Source of the DNA: Ophiura sarsii
Lineage: Eukaryota; Echinodermata; Ophiuroidea; Amphilepidida; Ophiuridae
DNA length: 64,000 nucleotides
Assembly (NCBI GenBank): GCA_035610835.1
Contig: CM069445.1
Coordinates: 35,080,811 to 35,144,810 of the forward strand
Direction: 5' to 3'
Shown here piece by piece: positions 22,640 to 34,185 of the stretch. Numbering within the stretch: the first letter of the stretch is position 1; the number at the start of each line of letters is the position of its first letter. The notes under the pieces are model-generated. The model was given only the letters and a program-made list of their open reading frames with translations, searched no databases and was not told the origin of the DNA. Made by a program: the position numbers and the translations under genes.

Positions 22640-22870
22640 AATTCAACAAGCTCTCGTATGTGCTTCACTTCACATGTTAGTCATGCACTTTTAAAGTAAA
22701 AGCGGCCGCAAGCATAACTTAAATTTAAATTAGTTATTGTACAAGGTAGTATAGACACGTTGCTAGTTTTCATTGTGTAATCCTGTTATTGGAAATGTCC
22801 TGAGTACAACAGCGATGAGCGGGTAAACATTGTTTTTAGCATGCATGAACATGAGCTTTTTTATGAAAGT
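22640..22870 (+). repeat. Paralogous block, copy B upstream segment
   Basis: It aligns with 26340-26540. Shared landmarks are AAAGCGGCCGCAAGCATA (GAAAGCGGTTGCAAGCATA in the other copy), TAGAGACACGT/TATAGACACGT, GTAATCCTGTTATTGGAAATG against GTATAATCATTAGAAATG, and TTAGCATGCATGAACAT. It is non-coding in both. Confidence 0.55.
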
Positions 22871-23035
22871 GCCCTCTTACAACACTTCTTGGTGGTACCC
22901 TAAACCACAATTACATTAATTGAGGTTTATTTGGACACGTTGAAACCAACGAAGCTTATCCAGTTGACTACATTACATTTGCTAGTGAAATGTCGCGGCC
23001 TATTATTACAACTCAACGAGATATCCAAATTGACA

Positions 23036-23108
23036 TTTTGGAACACCGCCCGAGATTTGAACCCGGGTTCTTCCGCACAAATGCCGGGTGCGCCAGCGTA
23101 TAGAGTTT
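23036..23108 (-). repeat. tRNA-like remnant
   Basis: On the minus strand, CCGGGTTCAAATCTCGG forms a T-arm with a box B-like core, preceded by CTGGCGCACCCGGCATTTG. Box A is not clear. It is a decayed tRNA-like repeat at best. Confidence 0.4.
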
Positions 23109-23214
23109 CGCTCGTATGTTTTTCCGGCCCTTTTATGTTTTTCCGGCATGTTTAAAGTAATGCATATGAAGTTAATCGTTATTACATGCTGACGGGCCAG
23201 ATGGAGGTTTTGAC

Positions 23215-24030
23215 AAAACAGCTATGTTATGTGTTGTATCATTCATACAACTCACTTTAATATATATATTCATAAATGCATTTGATGGTGTAATTTGATA
23301 ACTGTATTCAAGACATTAAACAAACCCCAAGTCTTAATCCTCCAATCGTACTACAGTCGCTTTGCTGTGCTATGTGACAACACGAATCCCGATACAACAC
23401 CATGGGTGATTCAGATTGACGATTGAGGTCCAGCTGGAGTTAGGCTAGTCACGTTGTAACACTTCTTTATCGCCTCACCAAGGACTCCTTGTGACAGCTA
23501 TACGGCAATAATTCTTAACTGCAATGCAAATTTAAGAGATAGAGCTATCATCGATTAAATATATATTTAGAATATTGTGTGCAAGCCTGAATTATAATAA
23601 GTTCTTAATCATTTCCACCCGGCTAGAGTTTTTATCATAAATTACAAAACAGATTTTTCAGAAATATTTCCCAACTTTCAAAGTCTATCTCATGAATTAC
23701 TGAATCATTACTAGACATGATTGTACTTGATTGTAATGCAGTTCATTTCTCATAATAGTGATGAAATCCAATTAAAATTTCGTAACATTTTGTGAAACAT
23801 TTTGAAAGTGTAAAAGAGATACAAAACATGAACAGCATCACGTACAGTTTTGTTAGCACTCAAAGTTAAGAACGAAATGGATTCGTGTTGGCTTAGAGAA
23901 GGTCGCATACTTGAAGATGTTCAAATGTTTCGAGGCCAAAATAGAGGATCGCAACTTCGTGACTGAATTTGCGAACGTGTTGTGTGATATATGATCTTAA
24001 AGTCAAAGTATTTAGAACTTGTTAAGGAGA
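23215..24030 (+). repeat. Paralogous block, copy B
   Basis: It aligns with copy A (17420-18260) and copy C (30400-31215). Shared text includes TTTGCTGTGCTATGTGACAA, TTGACGATTGAGG, ACAGCTATACGGCAATAATT and GTCGCATACTTGAAGATGTT (CGAACTTGAAGATGTT in C). The 24960-25150 segment continues the match. Confidence 0.65.
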
Positions 24031-24235
24031 TCCATTAAGACTAGCCTCACTGGCTACTTTCCGAGAGTCAGGATTTTTGTTCGTCATTCGATGACAAGTG
24101 TACATTTTTTTCATGAACTAAGCGATAGATACAATACTGCACTTTAAAAGCTTACCGATAATTGGCAGGTCTTCATAGTATATCAGTGTGTTTACCAGGT
24201 GTTCAGCAGCATTATCATAATTTGCAAACTGGTTC

Positions 24236-24400
24236 ATGACATCCAGTTTCTCCTGTTACCTCTGTTACTCGGTATTTTGCTCACACACAAAGAATAATAA
24301 TAATATATTACATTATTACATTTATTACATTTATAAAGCGCATACAACAATAAAGTTCCAGAGCGCTGTACATACATATAAAACACAGCAATATACAAAG
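24236..24400 (-). repeat. LINE/SINE 3' tail, minus strand
   Basis: On the minus strand, CAGCGCTCTGGAACTTTATT, GTATGCGCTTTATAAATG and then TAATAAATGTAATAAT-type repeats follow. It is the 3' terminus of a LINE- or SINE-class element; the upstream body (to about 24700) was not recognised. Confidence 0.55.
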
Positions 24401-24798
24401 ATGCAATCATAGAAAATAAGTGAAAGTGATATACAGAATAAATCATTAAGATCCCAGTATGACACAGATACATAAATATTAAAAATACACATGAGTTACA
24501 AGTTTAAAAAGTCACAAATGTAATATTGCACTAGGGAATGATAAAAATGGAACAAAAAACATAGAAAAGAAACTAAACTATTTACAGTACGATTAGTCAT
24601 ATTTCGTATCATCTGGAGGTTCCTTTTTGGTGGGTTCACAGTAGAACAAGCAAAATCTGAGGGTATAAAGGTCGGTAGAGACACTTTTCATGTTGAGTCA
24701 ACTTTGACTTTGATGTAACTCAATTTAATGGTATCCGATGTATTTGATATTTTTCTTTGCCATTTACGTTTCTTCTCATCCATTTGACTTGTGCCCTT

Positions 24799-24878
24799 TT
24801 ACAAGATGTAATCATTAAGACACTTAAATCCTAAGGGGCCCTTATGAATTTAAGTGTCTTAATGATTACATCTTGTAA
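24799..24878. repeat. 80 bp perfect palindrome (31-bp arms)
   Basis: Positions 24799-24829 and 24848-24878 are exact reverse complements (31 bp, starting TTACAAGATGTAATCATT). The 18-base spacer contains another palindrome, TAAGGGGCCCTTA. RNA from either strand would form a long perfect hairpin. The lack of mismatches implies recent origin or gene conversion. No larger element boundary is evident. Confidence 0.95.
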
Positions 24879-26150
24879 TCGTCTACCAATGACCACCGTG
24901 GGTGTCTTTGTTAACTGTTCTATTTTCACTTAATGCATGTAACAATAGAGAATTGTACTTTGACGTGACAGTTCTATATGTTGTGTTAAAACACGTCTGA
25001 TTGGTGCTACCTGATTAAACTAATTTACGATCCAAAGCACGGAACGTAAAAGGTCAGACCTCTAGATTAAATTCAATCTACTAATCAAATGGCACCAAAT
25101 AAAAACTTCATGGATGTAGACAATGCAAATACAATACCCATGACATATTGCTTAAAATCAACATTGCAATGAACTTTATCTTCATTTTGTATATAATTTT
25201 ACGGGAAAGGATGGTATTAAAATGTTTATATTATCAATTAAAGCATAGTCTGTATTATTAATCAAAACAAAAAACACCAAGCATTTCAAACAACAACATT
25301 GACAAAATAATATTAACACAGCCATTGTGAATGTACATGGTGTATCATAAAACCGCACCACTTTTTGCTTTAAACTATACCGGTAGAGATAATCACCTAT
25401 TAACTTTAAAATGTAATCCTTATGTTACAGCTACGTAATAAATATCTCACAGTCAACTTTGAGCCAGAAATTGACCAAGAAGTCAATTGATTTGTGACGT
25501 ATCATCAAAATCCAATTAACATCGTTCTACAATCATGTAAAGTTGTTGTTTTTGAATATGGAGCAAAACGCATTGTGAAGGTCGGACGCACAGTTAAAAC
25601 GTTAGTCCCACCTCCCCGTGTTTTATTGTCTCATCTAAATGTCGCCGATTTCTCTGAGAACTAATGGGATTGCTTAAACTCTCTTAGCTGTTAAAAGAAT
25701 ATTGGATATTAAATAGAAAGCACATCGCTTCTGTTTGCATGAGAAAGCAGGAAATGGCAAAACTACACTAGAATGGACGAGTTTTACATCAATCAAAATA
25801 CAGAAAGACAGAAACTTAACGGGTATTATGTGTACTAATTCCCCTATGTTTCATGAATTAATTATACAATATTGGGTTTGAGATTAGCTCAACTCATTCA
25901 TGTAGACACACGGACACTTGGTAAAAGAATGAAGCAAAGACGATGCAGACACCAAATCATGGAATTTATAAGATAGATAGCCAAAGTAAATCGAAGATAA
26001 TTTAACTTTGTAAAACACTTTTGCGGCGATAGTAGTTGGCAAAATATTGCTTATGATGATATACATCGTTGGAGTACACGGGTTAGAATAAGTGGGGATT
26101 ATCAATAAATGGCAATTATTAATGGTGAAGTACGAATGTTCGACATGAGG
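24879..26150. other. Mostly unassigned; includes part of paralogous copy B
   Basis: The segment 24958-25150 aligns with copies A and C of the paralogous block. The rest shows no ORF, RNA gene or repeat that I could support. Confidence 0.5.
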
Positions 26151-26339
26151 AAACTTTTAATATAAATGGTTTGGCTACTTTAAGAGCCATAGCTATTACG
26201 TCATTCCTCCATTTTTAATTCACTTATGATATAATCCTTTGCTTTTAGATCACGTATCGCACTATATTTTTTCCAAATTCTTTAGAAGAAGCAAATAAAT
26301 GTGCTACACCTTACAAGTAATATTAAGCGTTTTAATAAG

Positions 26340-26545
26340 GTCTGATTGTGGTGAACTTCACTTGTTGTATGTTGACATGAATGTTTAGAGTGAAAGCGGT
26401 TGCAAGCATATTATAAATTCAACGCTGGCTTTGGCCAGAAATAGAGACACGTACCCACAAGGTATTTTTGTATAATCATTAGAAATGTACTGAAAACACT
26501 GTTACTGTTAGCATGCACGAACATTTCTTCAATTATTTTTGACGA
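26340..26545 (+). repeat. Paralogous segment matching 22640-22870
   Basis: It shares GTGAAAGCGGTTGCAAGCAT, TAGAGACACGTAC, ATCATTAGAAATGTACTGA and TTAGCATGCACGAACAT with the upstream part of copy B. Confidence 0.55.
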
Positions 26546-28620
26546 TTAAGCTCTCTAACAAACCCTCTGGTTTGCTTGTTATGTTATAATAAAAATGAGT
26601 TAAATACGTGAATACATGTACAATGAGTTATATGTCTGTTGTATTTAAATAGCATTTATTTGTTATAGCCTAGCATCATGACCATGCTATGGGAAACTAC
26701 AGTACATCCTTATTACGTATTTATTCAGGGTTTTTTAAATGCAGATTTATATCCTGAAAAACTTGTTTGTATAATAAATAATAAATAGATCTATGAAATT
26801 TATATCACATTTTGAATAAGTGATCTGTTACGTAGAAAAGATCTACATATATATTGTCTGTAATTCATCTGGCCGTTATTGCGCATTATTGCCTAGCTAC
26901 ATTTAAACGATGGACCCAAAATTGGATCCTGAAAGGAAAGCATGAATACTAATCTTATCAATTTGCCCGTCTGGAAAAGAGGCTGCTTATAACGTAAGTG
27001 TTGTTGGAGCAACCCGGCGACCAAGTCATAAGCATGGCAGCCTCGTAGTGGGAGCGTATTGGCTGTGACTGCAATCCAGCAAGTGAAATACCTCCGTAGT
27101 ATTACTGGTTGCCACAAGTTACGCAGAATGAATCATATATGCTATGTGAGGGCGCTGTTGTCATGGTTGTTCCAGTTTGTGGACGGATGAAAATATGTTT
27201 TTCTGCTCAAATTGAACTCACTTTCAAAATGTAGTAGGTAGATTATCATTCATTTTATTGATTACATTCAATTACACACTGAATTACGATTCTAATAAAG
27301 AGTTCTCTGGACATGAAAAGTGGCCAAAGCTAAATTTGACATGACTGTGTAGATTGTCCATTATATGATAACTAAAACTCCAAAATGGATAGAACAAAAT
27401 TCTTATGACATATTAAAGATTGCTAAACATGATTATTATTATTTATTCATGGCCTTAAAAACATGCTTCCCTTGGGGCACTTTTTTGATACGCCTTGTAG
27501 ATACATCAATAATAATCCGTGCGTAGCGTGTAGATGGCAACGTTTCACAAGTTACAATTGCTATGTTTAGCTCATGTTTCAGCGGGAATATCCTTGAAAC
27601 TGTTGATGTTGGTCCTATTGACTACAATTATTGGTAAATTGATCCAAACAATGTTTGTGGAGAGATAACTACCCGAGATAATTGTAATAAAGACCCACGC
27701 TATGACGTCACCACACATAATAACAGGGTATTAGTCTGAAACAAACCTTATTTGTAAACAAGGTCAAGACACATATCAAGTGTTTATAAAACATCAATCT
27801 CATGAATATACGCGATACGTGCGACCCGATTAAATGCCTGCCGTTCTTTACTCGCACAAATAAGCGCAGGTCACTAACGGAGAACCAAGTATAGGGTGTC
27901 CCAAAGGTTTCAAAACCTTTTCAAAACTTTATATCTCCAGTTAATGAATGCGCAGTATAGAAATAAAATATATACTTGGATAGAGAAGACGTGTAGAATT
28001 ATTTTGATACCAAACTTATAATAACAGCTATCTGTGTTACTAAAATACAGACGAAAGTTTCCCGAACTGTTAAACTGCACTTTCATATAAAAGCGTAAAA
28101 TAATGAGCCGAGTCGAGTCCAAGGATGCGACAAATGGAAAGAAGTGGGGAAGAAAAAACAATGGTTCTTTTTAATTTCAGTTTGTTATAATTCTTATTAT
28201 GAACATTATTAATGTTGTGCACAAGATTTAATCAGTTAAAACCTTTTGATCAAAATCCACACGAATGGAATGCGAGGAACACGCTGCCTGTGATTACAGT
28301 GACTTATACAGTGCGTCCAGCAAATCGAAAAATGTTATGGTATTGCGAGTTATGTGGCCAAACCTTTTAGCGTGTGTTTTATATTAAAGGCCTCAAAAAG
28401 GAGGTATGTTTGGTACCAAAATGATTTTACAAGTTTTCTCTTTCCAAATATATTTTCAATTTGGTACTGAGACTTGTTTTAAGAGATATACGAATTTTCA
28501 ATAAGTAACCCCGCGTATAATGCGAATCAAGTTCGATCACCAAACAATTCGCGTAATGCCACGAACTCATGGCGTATTTGCCCAACGCAGTAGTTTTTTT
28601 AAATCTTTTATTGTTTATTA
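26546..28620. other. No gene seen; solitary mariner-like end near 27893
   Basis: Unassigned AT-rich sequence. TATAGGGTGTCCCAAA at about 27892-27907 resembles a CAGGGTGTCCC-type transposon end, but no matching inverted end was found nearby. Confidence 0.45.
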
Positions 28621-28629
28621 CTATCACTT

Positions 28630-28925
28630 ATATTTATATATGTTCACATAGTTTCATAGTTTTCACATTTCACATAGTTTTATCATGTTTACATGTACAT
28701 TGCATTATCTTTACATGTATAACACATTTTCATATGCTTTTCAGCATGTTTACATTGCATATCATTACATGTATAGCACATTTTCATATGCTTTTCAGCA
28801 TTTTTACATTTTCATGTTTACATTCATCATTTTTCACATTTCACATAGTTTCATGTTTACATTACATATCAAAATACATGTATAATACATATGCTTTTCA
28901 TCATGTTTACATCATTACATAATTT
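28630..28925 (+). repeat. Minisatellite-like tandem repeats
   Basis: Irregular repeats of about 60-80 bp built from ACATGTATAACACATTTTCA, ATATGCTTTTCAGCATGTTT and TTTCACATAGTTT. The apparent ORFs across it are repeat artefacts. Confidence 0.8.
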
Positions 28926-29204
28926 TGCAGTAGTTACGCGAGTTGTGAGTGGTTCAATTGCACGATTTTCGATCAGATTAATCGATTTGTAATGGGTGAA
29001 GCATAGCTATTGCCGTAAAGTGTAATATAATAGTCACACCCGATTCAAAGTTATAAATATAATTTAATCCAAATCTAGAAGGAAATACGGTATTTAATAA
29101 GTAATTCGAGAGCTTATTTAAAAGCGATTTCTAATCCAGGATCAGTTGAGATCTTTACAAGCCCTTTACTTAGAAATATGTTACTGTAAAAAATGCAGGC
29201 TGAC

Positions 29205-30240
29205 TTTTGCCCAGGCAGAAGCTGTACTCGGCAAATCCACATCCTAAGGAGGATCATTTAAAGACCAACAGTTGCCACTCACAGTCACATTCATAGACTT
29301 CAAGAAAGCCTTCGACTCCATAAACAGGAAAATTATGTTTGCAGTACTGCAACATTACGGCATCCCAAAAGCTTTAGTCGACGCTATACAATAGGTGTAC
29401 TGTACACGTCGTTCGAGATGTCATCCTGCCGTTGTTCTTAACGACTTAGACTTTGCTGACATTGCCTAATACTCAAAACAACAATTCCACGAGCCCAGAC
29501 GTAGCTGACAGAACCTGCTGCAGCAGCAAAAGACCTTGGCCTCTTAGTTAGCGTATCTAAAACGGAGTACATGACTGCCAACTGCAATCCTCATCCAACA
29601 CTTTAAGTCTATGGGGATACCATCAACCATGTGACAGATTTCAGGTATCTTGGCTCTATGATGGTTGTGTGCAAGTGATCTTAAAAGACGCAAGGCATTA
29701 GCATAATGCACATTCTGGAAGTAAGAACGCCTCTGGAGGAGCCCTCAAATAGGTATCACAATGAAATGATGAAATTATTCAATACCACCTGTGTGACTAT
29801 CTTACTGTATGGATGTAAATCCTGGGTGATATCATAAGATATGGAATGCAAAATAAATGCCTTCGCTACCTCTTGCTACAGGATAATACTAAGCATCAAA
29901 CGCATGGATCATGTTTCAAACACCACAATGTATGACATGACCAAGACAGAGCCTCTTATCCACCGTTTAAAGCGCCGCCAGCTGAGATACCTTGGTCATA
30001 TACTCCGTCTCCCTGATGAAGAGCCTGCTAAAAAGCATGCCACCTACGCACCCCCACATGGCCGAAGGAGACCGGGTCGTCCTTGCACAACATATCTGAC
30101 ATATATACAACGCTTACCAGGGGACAATGAAGGCATGATTCAAGATCAGCAGATTGTCACTCTTGATCAAGACCGTCGTGCATGGAAGGAAGAAACTTGT
30201 GGTCGCCTACTCTGCAGCCGCAGGATGATGATGATGACAG
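29205..30240 (+). pseudogene. Decayed RTE-like LINE polymerase remnant
   Basis: At 29286-29400 a translated segment reads TFIDFKKAFDSINRKIMFAV followed by LQHYGIPKALVDAI and a stop, which is the A-motif region of an RTE-type reverse transcriptase. Further fragments in shifting frames include DFRYLGSMM, TILLYGCKSWV and then a C-terminal stretch (29841-30225) with YRIILSIKRMDHVSNTTMY, RQLRYLGHILRLPDEEPAK and HGRRRPGRP. These are typical of RTE-like elements abundant in invertebrates. The catalytic YADD region is not readable. The element ends in a short (ATG)n tail at about 30224-30238, as RTE elements often do. Stops and frameshifts make it non-functional. Confidence 0.85.
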
Positions 30241-30399
30241 TACAATACAAAATGTATATTAGTTCGAGTTTTGATAGAGTCAGTGATTTTGTTCAGCAAT
30301 ACGATACTAAGGAAACAACGAGAGCAGTTTACGGTAAGACTACATATTAAGCGTGCGTTACTTTGTAATATTGTGATATTCAAAGATCCCTTAAAAGTA

Positions 30400-31215
30400 A
30401 ATTCGCCTGTGGTGATTGGAGCTTAATCGTAGGTCATAAATTATTTCAACAAACAATTTCAAACATGTCAACAGAATGACAACTATAACAACCAATAGCT
30501 GCAGGTACGGATATTGTATGTATTACATGCAATCCCTTAACAAGTGGGCTTTTATGTTGCCACTGGCTACTTTACGATAGTTTGCCTTATGTCATATAGG
30601 AAAACCCAATAGATTTTTCACCTGCCAATTTTTCTCCGATTTAAGACAAGAAACTAAGTCATGTCATACATTTGTGAGTTGAATTATTTATAAATCTCTA
30701 TGAAATAAATTTGATGTATTCAAGTTATTAACTTGTGGTTCGGAAAAATCATTCACCCTAAGTCAAGTAAGTAAGTCAATATTCACCCACGACAAAGCGT
30801 TAGCCTTAATCCTTGACAAGAATAATAATGTGTGACAGTCAAATTGATGATAAAGGTCTGGTGGAGCCTTGCTAGGTCACCAGAGAACACTTGTCACAGC
30901 TTTACGGCAATATTCTTAATCGGGATGCCATCTTAAGATATAGCTCCATCGTTTGAACATACATTAAGACATTCTTGATATAACCCCTTTAATGGGCTGA
31001 TGCAAGTTATAACATCACATGCAGTTTTACCAAAGTCTACACACTCCAAATTCTAGAGGGAAATCGATTCGTATTTGCTTAGAGCAGAATTCGAACTTGA
31101 AGATGTTCAAATAATATTTTCGAGGCAACAATGGTAGGTATTGCGTGGGTGTAGCGTATTTGCTTCTTCTAAATAATTTGGAAGATATATTGTGTAATAC
31201 GTGATCTAAAAAGCA
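30400..31215 (+). repeat. Paralogous block, copy C (first part)
   Basis: It aligns with copies A and B. Landmarks are GATTGGAGCTTAATCGT, TCACCCACGACAAAGCG, CAGCTTTACGGCAATATTCT, GAACTTGAAGATGTTCAAAT and GCGTGGGTGTAGCGTATTTG (GTGGGTGTCAGGTGGTGTATTTG in A). Confidence 0.65.
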
Positions 31216-32022
31216 AAGTATTATAAAAGGTCGAAAAAAGTAAGTTCCCCCCTTAAAATTTGATCACGTTTTGATCTACACATAGTTAAACGTTTTGAAA
31301 GATTGAAACATTTCTGAAAAGAAAAAACCACTTGGCTACCCATAGAAAGTTTCTCCATTTCAATATCATTATTACTTTTCCCAAAATAGTAACATTTCAC
31401 AAAAATGATGTTTTCAAAAAAAGTGCCACTTTTTAAGATTCTATACGAGTTTGTGTGCATAAATCCACACACAATTAGGCGTTTTGAAAGATTGAAACAT
31501 TTATGAAACGAAAATAACCCTTGGCTACCCACACAAAGTTTCCCCTTTTCAATACCATGTTTACTTTTCCCCAAACAGTCACATTTCCCCCAAAATGATG
31601 TTTTCCGAAAAGTGGCACTTTTTAACGATACAGGGAAGTTATTGACGTGAATTGGCTAGTCATGAATGAAATAAAATCATTTTGTTTTTAATTTCAAATA
31701 AGTACCAGCTAAAGAAAGAAAAGACTTTCTTTTAATTGAAAATAAAGACAATTTAAATTAATTTTAAGCAGCACTGGAGACATTTTGCAAAAGATTTTGA
31801 AAAGTGCCACTTTTTCTGAAAACATCATTTTGGGGAAATGTGACGGTTTTCGAAGAAGTAAACATGTATGATCAGAGAAAAAATTGCAATGGGAAGCTAA
31901 GCGTTTTTACCTTTATAAACGTTTAAATTTTTCAAAAAGGTACATTTGTGTGTGGAGTTATGCAAACAAACACGATCAAATTTTAGGGGGGGGGGACTTA
32001 CTTTTTTTTTACCCCTATATAA
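31216..32022. mobile_element. 0.8 kb inverted-repeat element with internal tandem copies
   Basis: The left end AAAAAAGTAAGTTCCCCCCT, with TTAAAATTTGATCACG, faces the right end CGATCAAATTTTAGGGGGGG with ACTTACTTTTTTTTTA. Inside, a ~215 bp unit occurs twice in tandem (from 31279 and 31479, both TTTTGAAAGATTGAAACATTT) and once more inverted (31795-31970). Shared core text is AGTGGCACTTTTT and CCCCAAAATGATGTTTTC. The ORFs here are shadows of these repeats. Confidence 0.75.
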
Positions 32023-32089
32023 TCTCGCAAAGCTATAATCACCTAATGTGAAATCAGTTGACCACAATAATAACCACGTATAATGTTCC

Positions 32090-33300
32090 AATAATACTCA
32101 CGTGACAAACTTTGTTACACCAACGTCTGTCAATAGTTGCTATGCATAATATGCAACTAATTTACAATTCAAATTCCCTGCGCGTAAAAGGCTATAATTT
32201 TAGATTACATTTATTCTACAATTTAAATGGGTGGGAATTAGACCTTCGTAGAACTAGACACTGTACATGTATATACGATTAACATCCAATGGCTCCGCTG
32301 TGTAGTTTTTTTTTTATATAATCTTGTGATTTGTTATTATTTATTAGACGATAACAAGTTTTTTTTATCATTTTGTTATTCTTTTTTAGGGAAGGCACTA
32401 AATAAACCTCTCCAAAAAAGATCCGGACATTGTTTTCACTCGCCTATATTACGCATATTTCGTTAAATGTCCACAGTGTGTTATATGTCAATGAACATGA
32501 TACCGGCCAACTTTGTGGCAATAATTGTTCAGTGCTAAGCCACATATGGGGAAGTTTCTTTCTCAATGTGCCAAAATCATCACTATCTTGTGCTCAAAAG
32601 TCAATAGAACATCACTCTGCACTGTAGTTTTCAATGTGACTTCATTTGAAAAGACGACAGTGTTGTTATTTTGATTCCCAAATAGTGATGAGTTTGGCAC
32701 ATTTTGGATTGAGCACTAACAAATGATTAGAAGACGAACACATCAGTTTTCTATTGATATGTAAAATATTATGAGTGTATCATGAAATATTATTTGAAAC
32801 ATGGGCAATTGAAAACGATTTCGGAACATTTGTGAGGCAGTTATGTAACGTGGTGAATATAGAATTAAAATCCTGTGAACGATGACATGGAACCATTAAA
32901 CAACAAAGAGCACTACCAACAACAACAATGGTTACAGCATTTCGCTATAAGGCAACCATTCGATATATCGGCTGATGTTGCATCTGGACCAGCCCTTCAT
33001 GCTCTATTTTATTTCTACACACACGTATAATTTATAAATTAACATTGAACATGTTAAAGTCATAATTTCAGGTGTATTTCAAACTTATATATCTAATTAA
33101 TTAATTGTTAATTTCAACGAAAACACTGTACATTTATAACATTTACAATGTAAAAGGTCAATAATATTAATTATATTGCTGTTTAATAAACACACGAGTG
33201 GAGCAACAATTTCTATTAACGATTCACTCGCGGATTGAAGCCACGGGACCCAAAATCAATACAGCGGATCTTGTTCTTTCGTGGAAATGGACATTCACAG
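32090..33300 (+). repeat. Paralogous block, copy C (second part)
   Basis: Segments 32090-32240 and 32940-33300 match copy A at 18483-19110 and 19240-19500. Shared text includes GCATAATATGCAA, GATGTTGCATCTGGA/GATATTGCATCTGAA, TTTCTACACACACGTATAATTT and CACGGGACCCAAAATCAAT. The middle part (32240-32940) is unassigned. Confidence 0.55.
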
Positions 33301-33489
33301 GACCGATCAGACTAGATAGCAAGTGATGATATTTTCGTGGCACACTTGTTGTTTACTGCCTGAAATTAGTAGATGGCACCTATCTTAAAAATTACAGTTG
33401 ATCTATATGAGGCGTAGAATAAATCCTACTCGCAACAGCCAGCTGTGACCTTTTGATCTTAAACAAGGTTCGTATGGACAAAACCACTT

Positions 33490-33765
33490 AAACCTGTTCT
33501 AACTTTAAACCTGGTCTAAATAAAGAAGAGTCCTTACCGAAAGGATCTTTTTATGTGTATGATTTGATGAGACCATTCTACATTATTAATGAACCTTTAT
33601 AAATATAAAGGTCAATACATTTTAGTGTTATATTAGACAAATTAGGCGACTACAACTTTACCTTTGAACTTTACCAGGGAGTATAAAAGGGATATAAAAA
33701 ATTGGTTCTTCGCGAAGGACTACTCTTCACTTAGACTAGGTCTACACTTTTTTGTGCATACCGAC
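33490..33765. mobile_element. Small inverted-repeat element
   Basis: GGTCTAAATAAAGAAGAGTC at about 33512 faces GACTACTCTTCACTTAGACT near 33717, with CCTTACCGAAAGGA against TTCGCGAAGGA in the same register. It is a ~0.27 kb MITE-like unit with no coding content. Confidence 0.5.
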
Positions 33766-33814
33766 TTTTACATACCGACCTTTTACACTTCATTTTGCAC
33801 TCAATACATGTAGA

Positions 33815-34180
33815 AATACATACACAATCCCATGTTAATTTGTATGCCAGATTATAATATGTTGGATTAACTTTATTCCGTTATAGCGCCATCGACGGAA
33901 TGAAGCGCAATAAGATATGCAATATTTATTGTTTAAGTTTGATCCATCCTTGTTTTTACTTCTCCGACCCACGTTTTGACATAAACTTATTCATGAATAT
34001 CGTTTCAAAGGTGTGTTGAATTTTAACTATGGCTTGGATATCCTACGTACTTAAACTATTTTGTCACAGTGTTATTGCGCTTTATTCCGTTGAGGGCGCT
34101 ATAACGGAATAAACCTTATCTAGATTAACAGTTAACAGATCATAATTTGTCATACAAATTAATTTGGGTATCCCATGAAT
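33815..34180. mobile_element. 0.37 kb element with ~95 bp inverted ends
   Basis: The left arm (CATGTTAATTTGTATGCCAGATTATAAT...TTTATTCCGTTATAGCGCC) is inverted at 34085-34180 (GGCGCTATAACGGAATAAA...CATAATTTGTCATACAAATT). Interior segments (GGATATCCTAC, GAATATCGTTTC) recur in the element at 37182-37678, in part with changed relative orientation. Confidence 0.75.
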
Positions 34181-34185
34181 ATTGA

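Noticed and set aside
28569..28922. 117-codon ORF as a membrane protein gene
   Set aside because: It is entirely made of a tandem CATATGCTTTTCAGCATGTTTACAT-type repeat.
30011..30060. CTGATGAAG as a hammerhead core
   Set aside because: It lies in the RTE-like coding remnant (LPDEEPA) and has no GAAA/GTC partner.
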